Positions 33,630 through 42,715 are shown, counted from the stretch's first letter. The stretch is 64,000 nt of DNA from Actinomadura graeca (GCF_019175365.1 NZ_CP059572.1:992001-1056000); one strand, 5' to 3'. The notes: generated from the sequence alone by a model not told the origin. Translations and numbers: made by a program.

Positions 33630-34036
33630 TGAACACCGGGCGTATTGCGACCGCAACCCTGAGCGTCTCGATCGGCCTTGTCGCGGCCCCCGCTTCGGCG
33701 GTCCCGCAGTCGCCTCCGCGGCTTCGCCTCCCTTGAGCCCGGCGCGTCCGGTGCAATGAAAACGACGTTCACCTATGCGCAGAAGAGGTCCGTCTTCAGA
33801 GACAACACGCTCTCCGGCCCGTTCTCTGACTTCTGGGACTTCACCGCCAAGGACGACATCACCTGGATCGTCTATAAGCCCTGCGGCGAGAAGAACGAGA
33901 TCACGCTCAGCACGCAGTTGCAGGCCGATTTGGGACCTCCGACAAAACCAGGGTCAGTTTGCTCACCTTGGACGCCACCGACGGCAGCGTACGCAGCACC
34001 TATCACCTCGCTTGGAAACGCTGCCCCGATACGTGA
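33626..34036 (+). pseudogene. Decayed secreted-protein gene with two frameshifts
   Basis: ATG 33626 encodes a signal peptide (ATATLSVSIGLVAAPASA) but stops at 33736. A second frame from about 33715 continues FASLEPGASGAMKTTFTYA and DFWDFTAKDDITWIVYKPCG, then the coding signal moves at about 33940 to a third frame (SLLTLDATDGSV, YHLAWKRCPDT) that stops at 34036. The three pieces make one small exported protein of a type known only as hypothetical. It overlaps the acetyltransferase relic. Confidence 0.55.
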
Positions 34037-34220
34037 GCCCTCCCGCTGTGATGTACGGATAGCCGCAAGCCTTCGCGGTGTCCGGGTCGATGTACCTGTG
34101 TGGTGGCGGTCGCCTGAGAGTCGGTAGAGGGCGGATTGGCCGCGCCGGTGGCGAGGGTCAGGTGCCGTCGGGATGGGAGGAGGGCGCCTGATCTCGGTAT
34201 TGGACGGTGCGCAGCGTGCA

Positions 34221-35177
34221 TTACGCGCCGGTCCGGATGATGTCGGCGACGGCCTTCATTCGGTTTCGGTTGGCCGAGCGGATTGACTCGAGTTCCCGGT
34301 GATGGGCGCGTATGCGTTCCCTTTGGAACGCCGCCTCGATATCGAACCAGGTCTTCACCAGCCGGACCCGCTGCTTGCAGCCGACGTCGTCGCGTGCCAG
34401 GGCGATCTCCGCCGGGGGCACCGTCCGGCCGTCGTCACCGGTGCCCTTTCCGGCGTCGAGGGGGTGCGTCACCTCGTGTCCCCGTGACCTCATGCACCGG
34501 CTCCACGCGCGGAAGGCGGCGATCAGCCGGGGGTGGGCCAGGGAGTACGTGAACGACTCCGCCTTGATGCGGGACGGCAGCTCGGCCTGCTGGAAGCTGG
34601 GCGGGCCTCCTGCCCTCGCCAGCCTGGCCGTGATCTGCGCCGTGCAGCCGCCCTGGGGAACGGGCCTTCCGTTCACGACCGGTGCGGGCCCGCCGCCGGT
34701 GCCCCGTCCGTACAGCACGCTGATCTTGACCGGGGTCAGCTCTCCCAGCCAGGGATGGCGGTCACCGCCGTGTCCCGGGGCGGCTGTTCCGCCGACGGCC
34801 GAGGGGAGCCGGTACCCGTTGCGGACGGCGTCGCTCAGGACGGTGACGCCGTAGCGGCGCTTGTTCCCGTAGACACCGTGATCGGCGATCTCCGCCCGGG
34901 CGGCGCGTTCCACGGAGCCGTCGTCGGAACCGACGGCGAGGCCGAAGCCGCTGACGCACTTCCTGAGGAGCAGCGTCCTTGCCCGGGTGAGCCGGCCGGT
35001 TTCGGTGACCGTCGGCAGGTAGGCGTTGACGGGCAGGGCGAAGTCGCCGGGAGCGGCGGGCGGGGACTGCGAGGCCGGTGCGGCGCCCGGCGCCCCGCCG
35101 GAGGCGCAGCCCCCGGTCGCCAGGACGAGGGCCGCGACGACGAGCGGGGCCCGGCGGCGGGACGGTCTGCTGGACAC
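34221..35177 (-). CDS. Putative lipoprotein of unknown function
   Basis: A 318-residue exported protein. Hydrophobic signal with a lipobox-like LATGGC, giving Cys24 as the likely lipid anchor (Thr at -3 is slightly atypical), then a proline/alanine linker. The mature part contains several conserved-looking Trp and Cys residues, such as AFRAWSRCMRSRGHEV and a final helix with FDIEAAFQRERIRAHHREL. The AWxxCM segment occurs in actinomycete proteins with no known role. It starts 6 bp after the I36-like gene stop and is probably co-transcribed with it. Confidence 0.65.
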   Translation of the reverse strand: MSSRPSRRRAPLVVAALVLATGGCASGGAPGAAPASQSPPAAPGDFALPVNAYLPTVTETGRLTRARTLLLRKCVSGFGLAVGSDDGSVERAARAEIADHGVYGNKRRYGVTVLSDAVRNGYRLPSAVGGTAAPGHGGDRHPWLGELTPVKISVLYGRGTGGGPAPVVNGRPVPQGGCTAQITARLARAGGPPSFQQAELPSRIKAESFTYSLAHPRLIAAFRAWSRCMRSRGHEVTHPLDAGKGTGDDGRTVPPAEIALARDDVGCKQRVRLVKTWFDIEAAFQRERIRAHHRELESIRSANRNRMKAVADIIRTGA

Positions 35178-35183
35178 CGGCGA

Positions 35184-35615
35184 CTACCGGATCATCACCG
35201 AGGCGTTGTCGTTCCTGGTGTAGGACAACTCGCCGCGCTCTCCGTTGTACATCCAGTCCATATTCCCCATGTAATTGGTGCTGTAAAAGCTTTCGCACCT
35301 GGTCGGGACCTGGACTTTGCACACCATCCTGCGAGAGTTGTTCCGCACCACCTGGTCGGCGCCCGTCCCCGTCCCGGCGAAATAGCGGTTGTCGCCGAGA
35401 TCTGGATCGTTCACCCCCTTGCCCCAATAGGCACTGGTCCACTCGCTGTAGTAGTAACAGGCCAGAACCGAATCATGATCACGGCAGCGCGATTCCTGGC
35501 CGGGGGTGCCGACATACCGGGAGGCCGAGTTCGCGGGCACCCCGGCGACCGCGAAACCGACCATCCCGCCTGCGGCGGCGAGCGCGACGACAAGCGTCCT
35601 GCCTCGGTTTTCCAC
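35184..35615 (-). CDS. Secreted peptidase-inhibitor I36-like protein
   Basis: A 143-residue secreted protein. Signal peptide about 1-31 (LVVALAAAGGMVGFAVAG). The mature part has a cysteine pair and a CYYYSEWTSAYWGK segment, then DLGDNRYFAGTGTG and VVRNNSRRMVCKV. This resembles the Greek-key fold of the peptidase inhibitor family I36 in streptomycetes. It probably folds outside the cell; inhibition of a protease is a family-level inference. It is followed at once by the lipoprotein gene. Confidence 0.65.
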   Translation of the reverse strand: MENRGRTLVVALAAAGGMVGFAVAGVPANSASRYVGTPGQESRCRDHDSVLACYYYSEWTSAYWGKGVNDPDLGDNRYFAGTGTGADQVVRNNSRRMVCKVQVPTRCESFYSTNYMGNMDWMYNGERGELSYTRNDNASVMIR

Positions 35616-35887
35616 TCTGTGATCCCCTCTCGATGAGGCGGCGTCAAGCGGACGACGAGAAGGTAGGACGGTGCGCGCATGTCCGCAAGACCGTTGATCG
35701 TGGCACCTCGTTCACCGCAAGTGAAGAATGGCTTTCGACCAGCATCTCCACTCTCGAAATGATCATGTCAATGGGACGAAAGTGCAATCTGTGATTCAAA
35801 TCACCGCAGCCTTTGTGGACGAGTCGATCTTTCGCATGGACACTCCAGTAATCATCTGCTTGACCAAGCGCAACGAAAGGAGTCGAC

Positions 35888-36988
35888 ATGAGGCGGAACA
35901 AGGGCATGGTCACGGCGGTGGCCGTGGCCGCGGGCGTTCCGGCGCTGATGTCGGGACTCGCCGGGACGGCCGGCGCGGCCACCGCCGGAGAACCGCGGGC
36001 GCACATCAAGAAGTACACCGGCCCCGAGCTCATGCGGGCGCGGCGCCACGTCGACCGGCTTCAGCGGTCCGAGACGGAGGCGCAGGCGAAGGTCCAGGAG
36101 CACCTCGACGACGCCGCCCGCAACGGCAGGCTGGTGGACCAGAAGCAGCTTCAGATCACCTCGGTCCCCGATCCGTTCGCCTCCGGCGAGAAGATCACCG
36201 TCGTGTGGGAGGGGCGCTCCGCGCCCGAGGAGGTCCTGTACTCGCGCAAGGAGCACTCCTCCGGCTCCGGCTACAACACCGCGATGGGCATCCAGCTGGG
36301 CGGCGGCGACACGTCCGGCCTGCCGGAGGAACGCGTCCCCGGCAAGTCGCCGGCAGAGGGCTCCGCGGGGTACGACGCGGTGTTCAAGCACACCGACAAC
36401 ACCTACCTGGCGAACAACGCGTGCTCGACGGGCTGGTTCAAGCCGCACTACGACAGCGAGCGGGACCACAAGATCGTCTCGTGCTTCGAGAAGTACGCGC
36501 TGCGCAACACACCGGTCTGGTACTACAACCGCTGGACGCTGTGGACGCCCGCCCCGACACCGTTCGGCATCAAGGCCGAGACCGTGGACATGGAGGTCTC
36601 CGCCCGTCCGTGGAAGGGGCGCGAGGCCAACGTCAAGCAGCTGGCCGACTGGGTCCCGCGGGCCCCCAAGGACAAGTGCGACACCAAGACGGAGTTCACG
36701 CTGAGCGGCGGGGTGCCGGGCATCAGCGGCTCGGTGACGATGCCCATCAACACGTGCGAGAACTACTGGCTCAACGTGAGCGCCGGCGAGGGCACGCAGA
36801 ACCGCATGACCATCGACTTCGACGGCAAGCGCACCAACCAGATGTACATGGACATCGCGGGCAAGTATGACGCGAAGGACAAGAACGTCGTGATCGATCT
36901 GGCCGACCGCAACTACGTGCAGCTCAGCTACTGCACCCTGACCCTCTGCCGGCAGGAGACCTGGGAGAAAGCCGACAGCGGGTGGTGA
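35888..36988 (+). CDS. Secreted protein of unknown family
   Basis: A 366-residue exported protein with a signal peptide about 1-32 (AGVPALMSGLAGTAGAA). The mature protein opens with a charged helix (LMRARRHVDRLQRSETEAQ) and then beta-rich sequence with paired Cys residues (NNACSTGWFKPH, KDKCDTKTEF, PINTCENYW, YCTLTLC), likely disulfides. No catalytic motif was recognised. GTGA overlap with the next gene (36985) implies coupling. Two Trp-rich segments (WYYNRWTLWTPAP) may bind a surface or ligand. It faces the I36/lipoprotein pair across a 272-bp gap. Confidence 0.65.
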   Translation: MRRNKGMVTAVAVAAGVPALMSGLAGTAGAATAGEPRAHIKKYTGPELMRARRHVDRLQRSETEAQAKVQEHLDDAARNGRLVDQKQLQITSVPDPFASGEKITVVWEGRSAPEEVLYSRKEHSSGSGYNTAMGIQLGGGDTSGLPEERVPGKSPAEGSAGYDAVFKHTDNTYLANNACSTGWFKPHYDSERDHKIVSCFEKYALRNTPVWYYNRWTLWTPAPTPFGIKAETVDMEVSARPWKGREANVKQLADWVPRAPKDKCDTKTEFTLSGGVPGISGSVTMPINTCENYWLNVSAGEGTQNRMTIDFDGKRTNQMYMDIAGKYDAKDKNVVIDLADRNYVQLSYCTLTLCRQETWEKADSGW

Positions 36989-38133
36989 ACGGGCGGCACC
37001 TCCGGCGCGCCGTCCCCGCCCTGCTGACCACCGTGACGGTCCTGGTCGCCGGCTTGTTCGTCACGGCGCGGCACGGAAGCACGGGCGACGGCGCGCGGAC
37101 GACGGCGGTCCCGCACCCGGCGGGCGCGACCTGCAAGGAACAGCCGACCCGGGAGCCGTGCGGCCAGCTCGTCATCGACGGGCGGATCCGGCGGTACGCG
37201 CTGCTGCCCGCGGGCCGCGCCGCGACCGCGGACACGGTTCTGGTCGACTTCGGCGGGCCGGGCAGAGCCGCACTCTCCGGCGAGATCGGACTGGGCCGCT
37301 TCAAGGCGGCCTTCGCGGAACTCGGTGAGCGGTACAACCTGCTCGTCCTCGAAGAGCCCTGGGTGACGCAGGAGACCGATCCCGGGTGCGCGGCGGCGCT
37401 CAGCGGCTACTACCGGGCGGCGCGTTCGGCACCGCGGGACGTCCGCGCCGCCGGTGAGGAGATGGCGCGCCGTTGCGGCCTCGCCGGGGGCGCGCCGATG
37501 TGGGGCTTCGACGCGCGCACCTTCCAGCAGGTCGTCACGGGCGTCACGCAGAGCCGGGGGCTGAGGCTGCGCGGATTCATCGGGCACTCCTGGGGCGCCA
37601 TCCGGCTGGCACACCTGAGGACCACCGTCGTCGACTGGGCTGTGCTGGTCCGGCCCTTCCCGGTCGGCGTGGGCGGGCCCGCCCTGATCCGTGAGCGCGC
37701 ACGGCTCCTTGCCGGGGACTCCGCGGGCGTTCCGTGGCGGCCTGCGACCACCCTGCCCGAGCGCTCGCTCCCGGTCACCGTGTTCGACGAGGCGTCGGCC
37801 GTCGTCGCCGCGGGCGACGCCGAGGCCGGACGGACGGCCGGGATCCTCAAGCGCGACCCCGGGCAGGTCGCGCGGCTGTCGGACGACCTGTGGAAGCGGT
37901 ACGGCGTCGGCTCGCTCTCACCGGCGAACCTGGCGAAGTTCCAGGAGGTCTGCGCGGCGACCGGACCCGCGCCCGGCGGGCTCTCCGAGATCAGGACCGC
38001 CCGAGACGTGCTCATCGCGCAGCATGCCCCCGTGCGGCGCGATCCCCCGACAGAAGATGACGCTCGACCGGCTTCCGTCCAAAGGTGTGCGCGGTGGTGT
38101 CCCCTAAGGACACGGTCACGCCTTCCCGTCTGA
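36985..38133 (+). CDS. Alpha/beta-hydrolase-like secreted or membrane-anchored protein
   Basis: A 382-residue protein with an N-terminal hydrophobic segment (VPALLTTVTVLVAGLFVTA) and a nucleophile elbow in GFIGHSWGAIRL, the G-x-S-x-G pattern of alpha/beta hydrolases. An earlier VDFGGPGR looks like the oxyanion loop of TAP-type peptidases. The acid and His of the triad are not obvious; the C-terminal 40 residues are unusually Arg/Pro-rich, which could mean a shifted end. It overlaps the preceding secreted gene by GTGA. Confidence 0.7.
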   Translation: MNGRHLRRAVPALLTTVTVLVAGLFVTARHGSTGDGARTTAVPHPAGATCKEQPTREPCGQLVIDGRIRRYALLPAGRAATADTVLVDFGGPGRAALSGEIGLGRFKAAFAELGERYNLLVLEEPWVTQETDPGCAAALSGYYRAARSAPRDVRAAGEEMARRCGLAGGAPMWGFDARTFQQVVTGVTQSRGLRLRGFIGHSWGAIRLAHLRTTVVDWAVLVRPFPVGVGGPALIRERARLLAGDSAGVPWRPATTLPERSLPVTVFDEASAVVAAGDAEAGRTAGILKRDPGQVARLSDDLWKRYGVGSLSPANLAKFQEVCAATGPAPGGLSEIRTARDVLIAQHAPVRRDPPTEDDARPASVQRCARWCPLRTRSRLPV

Positions 38134-38234
38134 TCCGTTCTGCGCTCAATTGGTTTCGGACGCGGATCCGGTCGAACGCCCGCACGGTTCCGTGGACGGT
38201 CTCGGCCAATGTCTGAAAGGAGTCCTTTAGCGAC

Positions 38235-38612
38235 TCAGCGGCACCGTACCGACACGATTATCTTCGCGGAGCGATGACCCTCGGAGTAGGGGATATCGGC
38301 CACCGCGATCTCGGCCCGCCGCCCGGCGGAAAGGCAGTCCGGGCGGCGGCCTTCCTGCCATCGGCCCGACCCGTCTTCCCAGGGTGTCGGCTTCACCAGC
38401 CCATAGGACGGCGACCTGGCCGCCTCCGAGCCGTCGGCATGGAACGCGGCCTGCAATTCGTCGGAGGACACGGCCGTGAACGTACCCCGCACGACGCGTG
38501 GTTTGGCCTCCTGCGTCGCCTGGTAATGGAACACGGCTCCCCCGGCGGCGGCTCCGGTACAGAACAGTAGGAGCGCCAATCCGATACGCCGTGATTGCAT
38601 GGCGGGCGGCAT
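38235..38612 (-). CDS. Small membrane-anchored hypothetical protein
   Basis: A 125-residue protein with a basic start, one hydrophobic helix (LALLLFCTGAAAGGAVF) and an extracytoplasmic part with RGTFTAVSSDELQAAF and CLSAGRRAEIAVAD plus a final Cys near the end. No family was recognised. It converges with the hydrolase gene at 38133. The start could be ATG 38612 or 38600; no convincing Shine-Dalgarno was seen. Confidence 0.55.
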   Translation of the reverse strand: MPPAMQSRRIGLALLLFCTGAAAGGAVFHYQATQEAKPRVVRGTFTAVSSDELQAAFHADGSEAARSPSYGLVKPTPWEDGSGRWQEGRRPDCLSAGRRAEIAVADIPYSEGHRSAKIIVSVRCR

Positions 38613-39552
38613 GGCGGCAACGGTACACCAGAATTCGGGACATCGACCGCGGAGGCCGTCACGCGGCTATCGGGTCATTCTCGTTGGAACGATGCATTCC
38701 GCGTGGCGGTCACACCGTGTCCGACATCGTGCCCGCCGCCCGCCGAGCCGAGCGCCGCATTGGCCGGGGCCGGTTCTTCGCCGGGCACAGGAGGGCAGGC
38801 GGCGCCTCCACGGCGGCCGCAGGCGAGTGTGGGCCGACGTCCGGCTGAGGGGTAGCGGTGATCGGTCCTACGGGATGAGCGCCCGGCGGCGCTGGCCCGC
38901 GGCGGCATCGACGCCTCGGCGCCGGTCGGCCCCGCACCGGGCGGCGGGCGCGCAGCGGCGGCTCCATCGGGATCTTCCGGTCGCGCGGCGTGTCCGCTTG
39001 GACATATCAGGCCTCAACGTCCGTCGAGCCCGACGACATCTCCCGCGAGAGGTTCGCCTGCCCGGGTGGCGGTCCGGTGCGGGTCGCGCTTCCCGCGCGG
39101 CGGACCCGCCGCCCGCGCCAATGAGGTGATGCGGCGAATGCCCCCGAAGAAATGAACTGAACCGCATCAGTAAGCCGCGCAGTCGTGCCAGAACGTTACC
39201 GCCGACGTTCGCGACTTTGGCGGAAATTTTCAGAATGGCTCTGGCCGACGATTCCTGGCCGTATCAGGCCAGCCGGGCGCCGATCACCGCGGCGGGTGCC
39301 CGCGCGGCGGCGCGCGGTGCGCTGGGGAAGGGGTTTCGGCCCGTTGCGGCGGCCGCGGCGGCCCGTTCGGCGAACGTTCCAATATCACTTTCCATTCGCA
39401 TGCGTATCGCACATCGGGCACGGATCCGAGCCTTCTGTGAAGGAGGACTCAGTGGTCACCGCCCGCCCCCTTGCCGCGCCAAGACATTGGTGGGATCGTC
39501 GCAATCGCAGGACGAGATCAGCTGACAGCGACGTGCCCGAAAAGGACGTGGT
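38613..39552. other. 940-bp region without a supported gene
   Basis: Open frames here have poor codon structure and no recognised domain. It contains an 8-bp perfect inverted repeat TGATGCGG (39127-39134) and CCGCATCA (39162-39169), and a strong AAGGAGGA at 39440-39446 followed by GTG 39452, but that frame does not join any recognised protein. It may hold an unrecognised small gene, a regulatory RNA or decayed sequence. Confidence 0.5.
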
Positions 39553-39633
39553 ATGGCGCATCCACAAGCCGTCGACGACGCCGGCTTCCGCGCCCCGGCG
39601 GGGGCGATCATCACCGTGGGGCACGCGCCGTGA
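39553..39633 (+). CDS. 26-residue small ORF coupled to the ferritin-like gene
   Basis: ATG 39553, seven nt after AAAGGA, encodes a 26-residue peptide (starts MAHPQAVDDAGF, ends IITVGHAP) with a TGA that overlaps the GTG start of the ferritin-like gene. Coupled translation is plausible. It has no cysteines. It could be a leader, a small peptide substrate or an accidental frame. Confidence 0.4.
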   Translation: MAHPQAVDDAGFRAPAGAIITVGHAP

Positions 39634-40835
39634 CGCCGGCGACCGTCCCGATCGTGGACCTCACGGACCTCGGCTTCGAGGAGGGCGCGCACCTGCTGGT
39701 GCGGCGCGCGCTGAAGGACCTGCCGCCGGGCGCGGAACTCGGCGTCGCCGGCCGCGGCCGCGACCTGCCCGACCGGCTCTCGGAATGGTGCGGGGAGCAC
39801 GGGCACGGCGTGCGGCCGGCCGACGACCCGGACTCCGGCGTCCGCGCCTGGGTGGTGCGCGGCACCGGCGACGGCCGCTGGGCGGAGGCGCGGCGGGCCG
39901 GGGGCCCGGCGCCGGACGGGATCGTCCCGCGTGCCGATCCGGGCTGGGGCCTGGCGGCGCGCGGCGCGCTCGTCGAGCCCGGTGGGCCCGCGCTGCCGTG
40001 CGACCTGATCGACCGGGACCTGATCTGGGCCGACATCGCGCCGGGCCTGTACACCAGCGCGGCGGCGGCGCAGTGGAACCCCGACGTGGCGATCCCCTGG
40101 GACGCCGAGTTCACGCTCCCGGACGAGCTCGAGCGGGCCGTCGTCCAGGTCATGACGTACCTGGCCGAGAACGAGCAGGCGGCGCTGATCGTCCCGGCGC
40201 GGCTGCTCGGCCGGATCCACCCGCACTTCCGCGAGGTCCAGCAGCTGCTCGCGGTGCAGGTGGCGGACGAGGCGCGGCACCTGGAGGTGTTCAGCCGCCG
40301 GGCGCTGCTGAAGGGCCGCGCCCTCGGCACGTCGTCGGCGGGCGGGCGGGAGTCGCTGGCCACGCTGATCGCCGAGCCGGACTTCTCGCTCGCCTCGTTC
40401 CTGCTGTCGGTGCTCGGCGAGGGGAGCCTGCTGAACCTGCTGAGCTTCCTGGACCGGCACGCGCCCGACCCGGTCACGCGCCAGGTGACGCGCCTGGCGC
40501 GCCAGGACGAGGCGCGGCACGTCGCGTTCGGTGTGGCGCACATCCAGCATCAGGCCGCCGTCGATCCGGGGCTGCACGGGCGGCTGCGGGCCGCGGTCGA
40601 GCGCCGGCACGACGCCCTGTCGGGCACCGCCGGGCTCGGCGAGGACGTCCTAGAGGCCCTCGTGGTCCTCGCCGCCGGGGAGTGGACGCCCCGCGGCGTC
40701 CGGCGCGGCTACGAGAGGGTGCGGCTGCTCCAGCGGGAGATGTACGAGGGCAGGCGGCACCGCCTGATCCGGCTCGGCTTCCCCGCCGACGAGGCGGCGG
40801 AGCTGTCCGCGCTGCACACCCGCAACTTCATGTAG
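39630..40835 (+). CDS. Ferritin-like diiron protein with N-terminal TusA-like domain
   Basis: A 401-residue two-domain protein. Residues about 5-75 resemble a TusA fold (VDLTDLGFEEGAHLLVRRAL, LPPGAELGVAG), but the sulfur-carrier cysteine position is Phe. The rest is a ferritin-like four-helix bundle with the diiron pattern: Glu in LAENEQAAL, E-A-R-H in ADEARHLEVF, Glu in LGEGSLLNL and E-A-R-H in QDEARHVAFG. Such proteins are oxygenases or oxidases. GTG 39630 overlaps a small ORF. It converges on an EgtB-like gene with an 8-bp 3' overlap. Confidence 0.75.
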   Translation: MTPATVPIVDLTDLGFEEGAHLLVRRALKDLPPGAELGVAGRGRDLPDRLSEWCGEHGHGVRPADDPDSGVRAWVVRGTGDGRWAEARRAGGPAPDGIVPRADPGWGLAARGALVEPGGPALPCDLIDRDLIWADIAPGLYTSAAAAQWNPDVAIPWDAEFTLPDELERAVVQVMTYLAENEQAALIVPARLLGRIHPHFREVQQLLAVQVADEARHLEVFSRRALLKGRALGTSSAGGRESLATLIAEPDFSLASFLLSVLGEGSLLNLLSFLDRHAPDPVTRQVTRLARQDEARHVAFGVAHIQHQAAVDPGLHGRLRAAVERRHDALSGTAGLGEDVLEALVVLAAGEWTPRGVRRGYERVRLLQREMYEGRRHRLIRLGFPADEAAELSALHTRNFM

Positions 40836-42210
40836 GCGCGTCTGCGGGGGCGGTCACCGCGCAGGTGCGGAAGCCGGCCGCCACGTCCCACCGGCCGGGG
40901 GCCAGGCCGTCGCGCATGGTGGACCGGACGTGCCGGCCGCGTGTCGCCCAGCCCCCGCCGCGCAGCGTCCGCCGCCCGCCGGGGAACCGCCCGGGGCTCG
41001 CGGCGGGGGCGCCGGGCCCGGCGTTCGGGTAGGCGGCGAAGTCGCTCGCGGTCCACTCCCAGACGTTGCCGATGAGCTGCCGGCAGCCGCCCGGCCCCTC
41101 CCCCGCCGCGCAGGCGCCGACGTCGACCGGGCCGCTGGAGCGCCAGTCGGTCACGCCGGTCTTGGCCGCGGGCGGCTCGTCGCCCCACGGGTAGCGCGGA
41201 CGGTCCGGAGCGCCGCCCGCCGCGGCGAACTCCCATTCGGCCTCGCCCGGCAGCCGCCGCCCGGCCCACCGGCAGTACGCGGCGGCCTCCCACCAGGAGA
41301 GGTGGCTCACCGGCAGGTGCGGCTCCAGGTCGACCCAGGTGTCGAAGTGGCGGCGCCGCCAGCCGCCCCGCCCGCCCCGCCAGTACCGCGGCCGGGTCGC
41401 GCCGGTCGTGGCCAGCCAGGCGCCGCCGTCCGGCCACAGCCGGGCGTCGGAGTAGCCGCCGGCCTCCACGAACTCCGCGTACTCCGCCTGCGTGACCGCG
41501 GCCCGGGCCATCGCGAACGGCGCGACCTCGACGACGTGCGCCCACTCCTCGGCCTCGTGGACGAACGGCTCGGACATGCGGGCGCCGAGCAGGAACCGGC
41601 CCCCGGCGAACTCCGCGTCGCCCGACAGCGCGCCGGCGTGGCCCGCGGGCGGCTCGGCGCCGGACAGGCCGGGCAGGAAGGGCGGCGGATACCCGAGGGT
41701 CTGCCGGGCGGAGGTGAGCGCCTCGGCGCGGGCGTCGTAGTGGTGCACCGTGCGGCGGGCGAGATGGCGGACGACGTCGGTCGCGTCCGGGCGGGTCACC
41801 TCCTCCGCGACCCGCTCCGCCACCGTGCGGGCGTAGGCCGCGATCACCGCCACCGGAGGCAGGTCGAGCCGCCAGCGCGTGTCGTGCGGGACGGCGGCGC
41901 CGTCGTAGAGGGCGTCGGCGGACTCCAGGGCGGGCGCCTCCCCGCACGCGTCGCGCAGGACGGTCTTCTCCTGGAACCAGGCGAGGTGCCCGACCTCCCA
42001 CAGCGGCGGGTTGACGGTCGGCAGCAGCGGCACGGCCAGCTGGTCGGCGTCCAGGTCCGCGACGAGCTGCCACGCCCGGGTGGCCGCGTCGATCACCCAC
42101 CCTGCCAGTTCGCCCGCCGAGGGGGCACTGGGCCGCAACGGCGCCTCCCGAGTCCAGAATCGCCGGGCTGGTTCCTCCGTTTTGCTCGCAGCGTATTCCG
42201 TCCGGCACAT
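40828..42210 (-). CDS. EgtB/SenA-like formylglycine-generating-enzyme-fold protein
   Basis: A 460-residue protein with a DinB-like N-terminal domain (GHLAWFQEKTVLRDA; RRTVHHYDARAEAL) and a C-terminal FGE-sulfatase/EgtB domain (HLSWWEAAAYCRWAGRRLPG, IGNVWEWTASDFAAYP, RGGGWATRGRHVRSTMRDG, AAGFRTC). EgtB and its selenoneine relative SenA make C-S or C-Se bonds to hercynine with a nonheme iron. The LYDGAAVPHDTRW segment favours a subfamily away from ergothioneine EgtB. No egtA, egtD or selD was seen nearby, so the product is open. The start is uncertain; ATG 42210 is the first. Confidence 0.75.
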   Translation of the reverse strand: MCRTEYAASKTEEPARRFWTREAPLRPSAPSAGELAGWVIDAATRAWQLVADLDADQLAVPLLPTVNPPLWEVGHLAWFQEKTVLRDACGEAPALESADALYDGAAVPHDTRWRLDLPPVAVIAAYARTVAERVAEEVTRPDATDVVRHLARRTVHHYDARAEALTSARQTLGYPPPFLPGLSGAEPPAGHAGALSGDAEFAGGRFLLGARMSEPFVHEAEEWAHVVEVAPFAMARAAVTQAEYAEFVEAGGYSDARLWPDGGAWLATTGATRPRYWRGGRGGWRRRHFDTWVDLEPHLPVSHLSWWEAAAYCRWAGRRLPGEAEWEFAAAGGAPDRPRYPWGDEPPAAKTGVTDWRSSGPVDVGACAAGEGPGGCRQLIGNVWEWTASDFAAYPNAGPGAPAASPGRFPGGRRTLRGGGWATRGRHVRSTMRDGLAPGRWDVAAGFRTCAVTAPADAPT

Positions 42211-42256
42211 ATCGGCCAGGACGCTTCAGGGTGACCTGGAGGTGACTCTGACGGCG

Positions 42257-42715
42257 TCACCGCCCGGTGGTGAAGACGGGCCTGGTCTCCGCGCCCGCCT
42301 CCAGCTCGTCGTCGGGGGCAGCCGTGTTCTGCGCGGCCGCCAGCCGCCACCGCCCGTCCTCCTTGGACAGGATCCACAGGGGCGAGCCCACGTCGCGCCC
42401 GCCGGGCGTCTCGTACACCTGGCGCAGCTTGACGGCGGCGACGTCGGGACGGACGAACAGGACGTGCTCCAGTTCGAACGCGACCGTCATGCCCTCCATC
42501 CCGCCGGGCAGCACCTCGCGGGTGAACGCCTCGATCTCGTCGATGCCGAAGAGCCGCTTGCCGCCGCCCGTCGTCCAGACCGCGTCGGCCCGGAAGAGGG
42601 CGAGGAACTCGTCGGGAAGCTCGTTGTTCTGGGCGTGCTCGACCGTGGCGACCAGCCGCCCGATCGCGGCGATCTCCGTCTCGCGGGCCCGCGGGCCGAT
42701 GTCCGTCCTGTCCAT
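42257..42715 (-). CDS. SgcJ/EcaC-family SnoaL-like protein
   Basis: A 152-residue cone-shaped SnoaL-like protein. IAAIGRLVATVEHAQNNEL, DEFLALFRADAVWTTGGGKR and GIDEIEAFTREVLPG are typical of SgcJ/EcaC members, which are structural relatives of ketosteroid isomerase and may be cyclases or of unknown role. ATG 42715 was preferred; a GTG at 42724 is in frame. It is 46 bp upstream of the EgtB-like gene on the same strand and may share a transcript. Confidence 0.75.
   Translation of the reverse strand: MDRTDIGPRARETEIAAIGRLVATVEHAQNNELPDEFLALFRADAVWTTGGGKRLFGIDEIEAFTREVLPGGMEGMTVAFELEHVLFVRPDVAAVKLRQVYETPGGRDVGSPLWILSKEDGRWRLAAAQNTAAPDDELEAGAETRPVFTTGR

Noticed and set aside
39452..41032. GTG frame after a strong ribosome site, overlapping the ferritin-like gene
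   Set aside because: Its sequence is Arg/Pro/Gly-rich and out of frame with the ferritin-like protein, which has clear diiron motifs.
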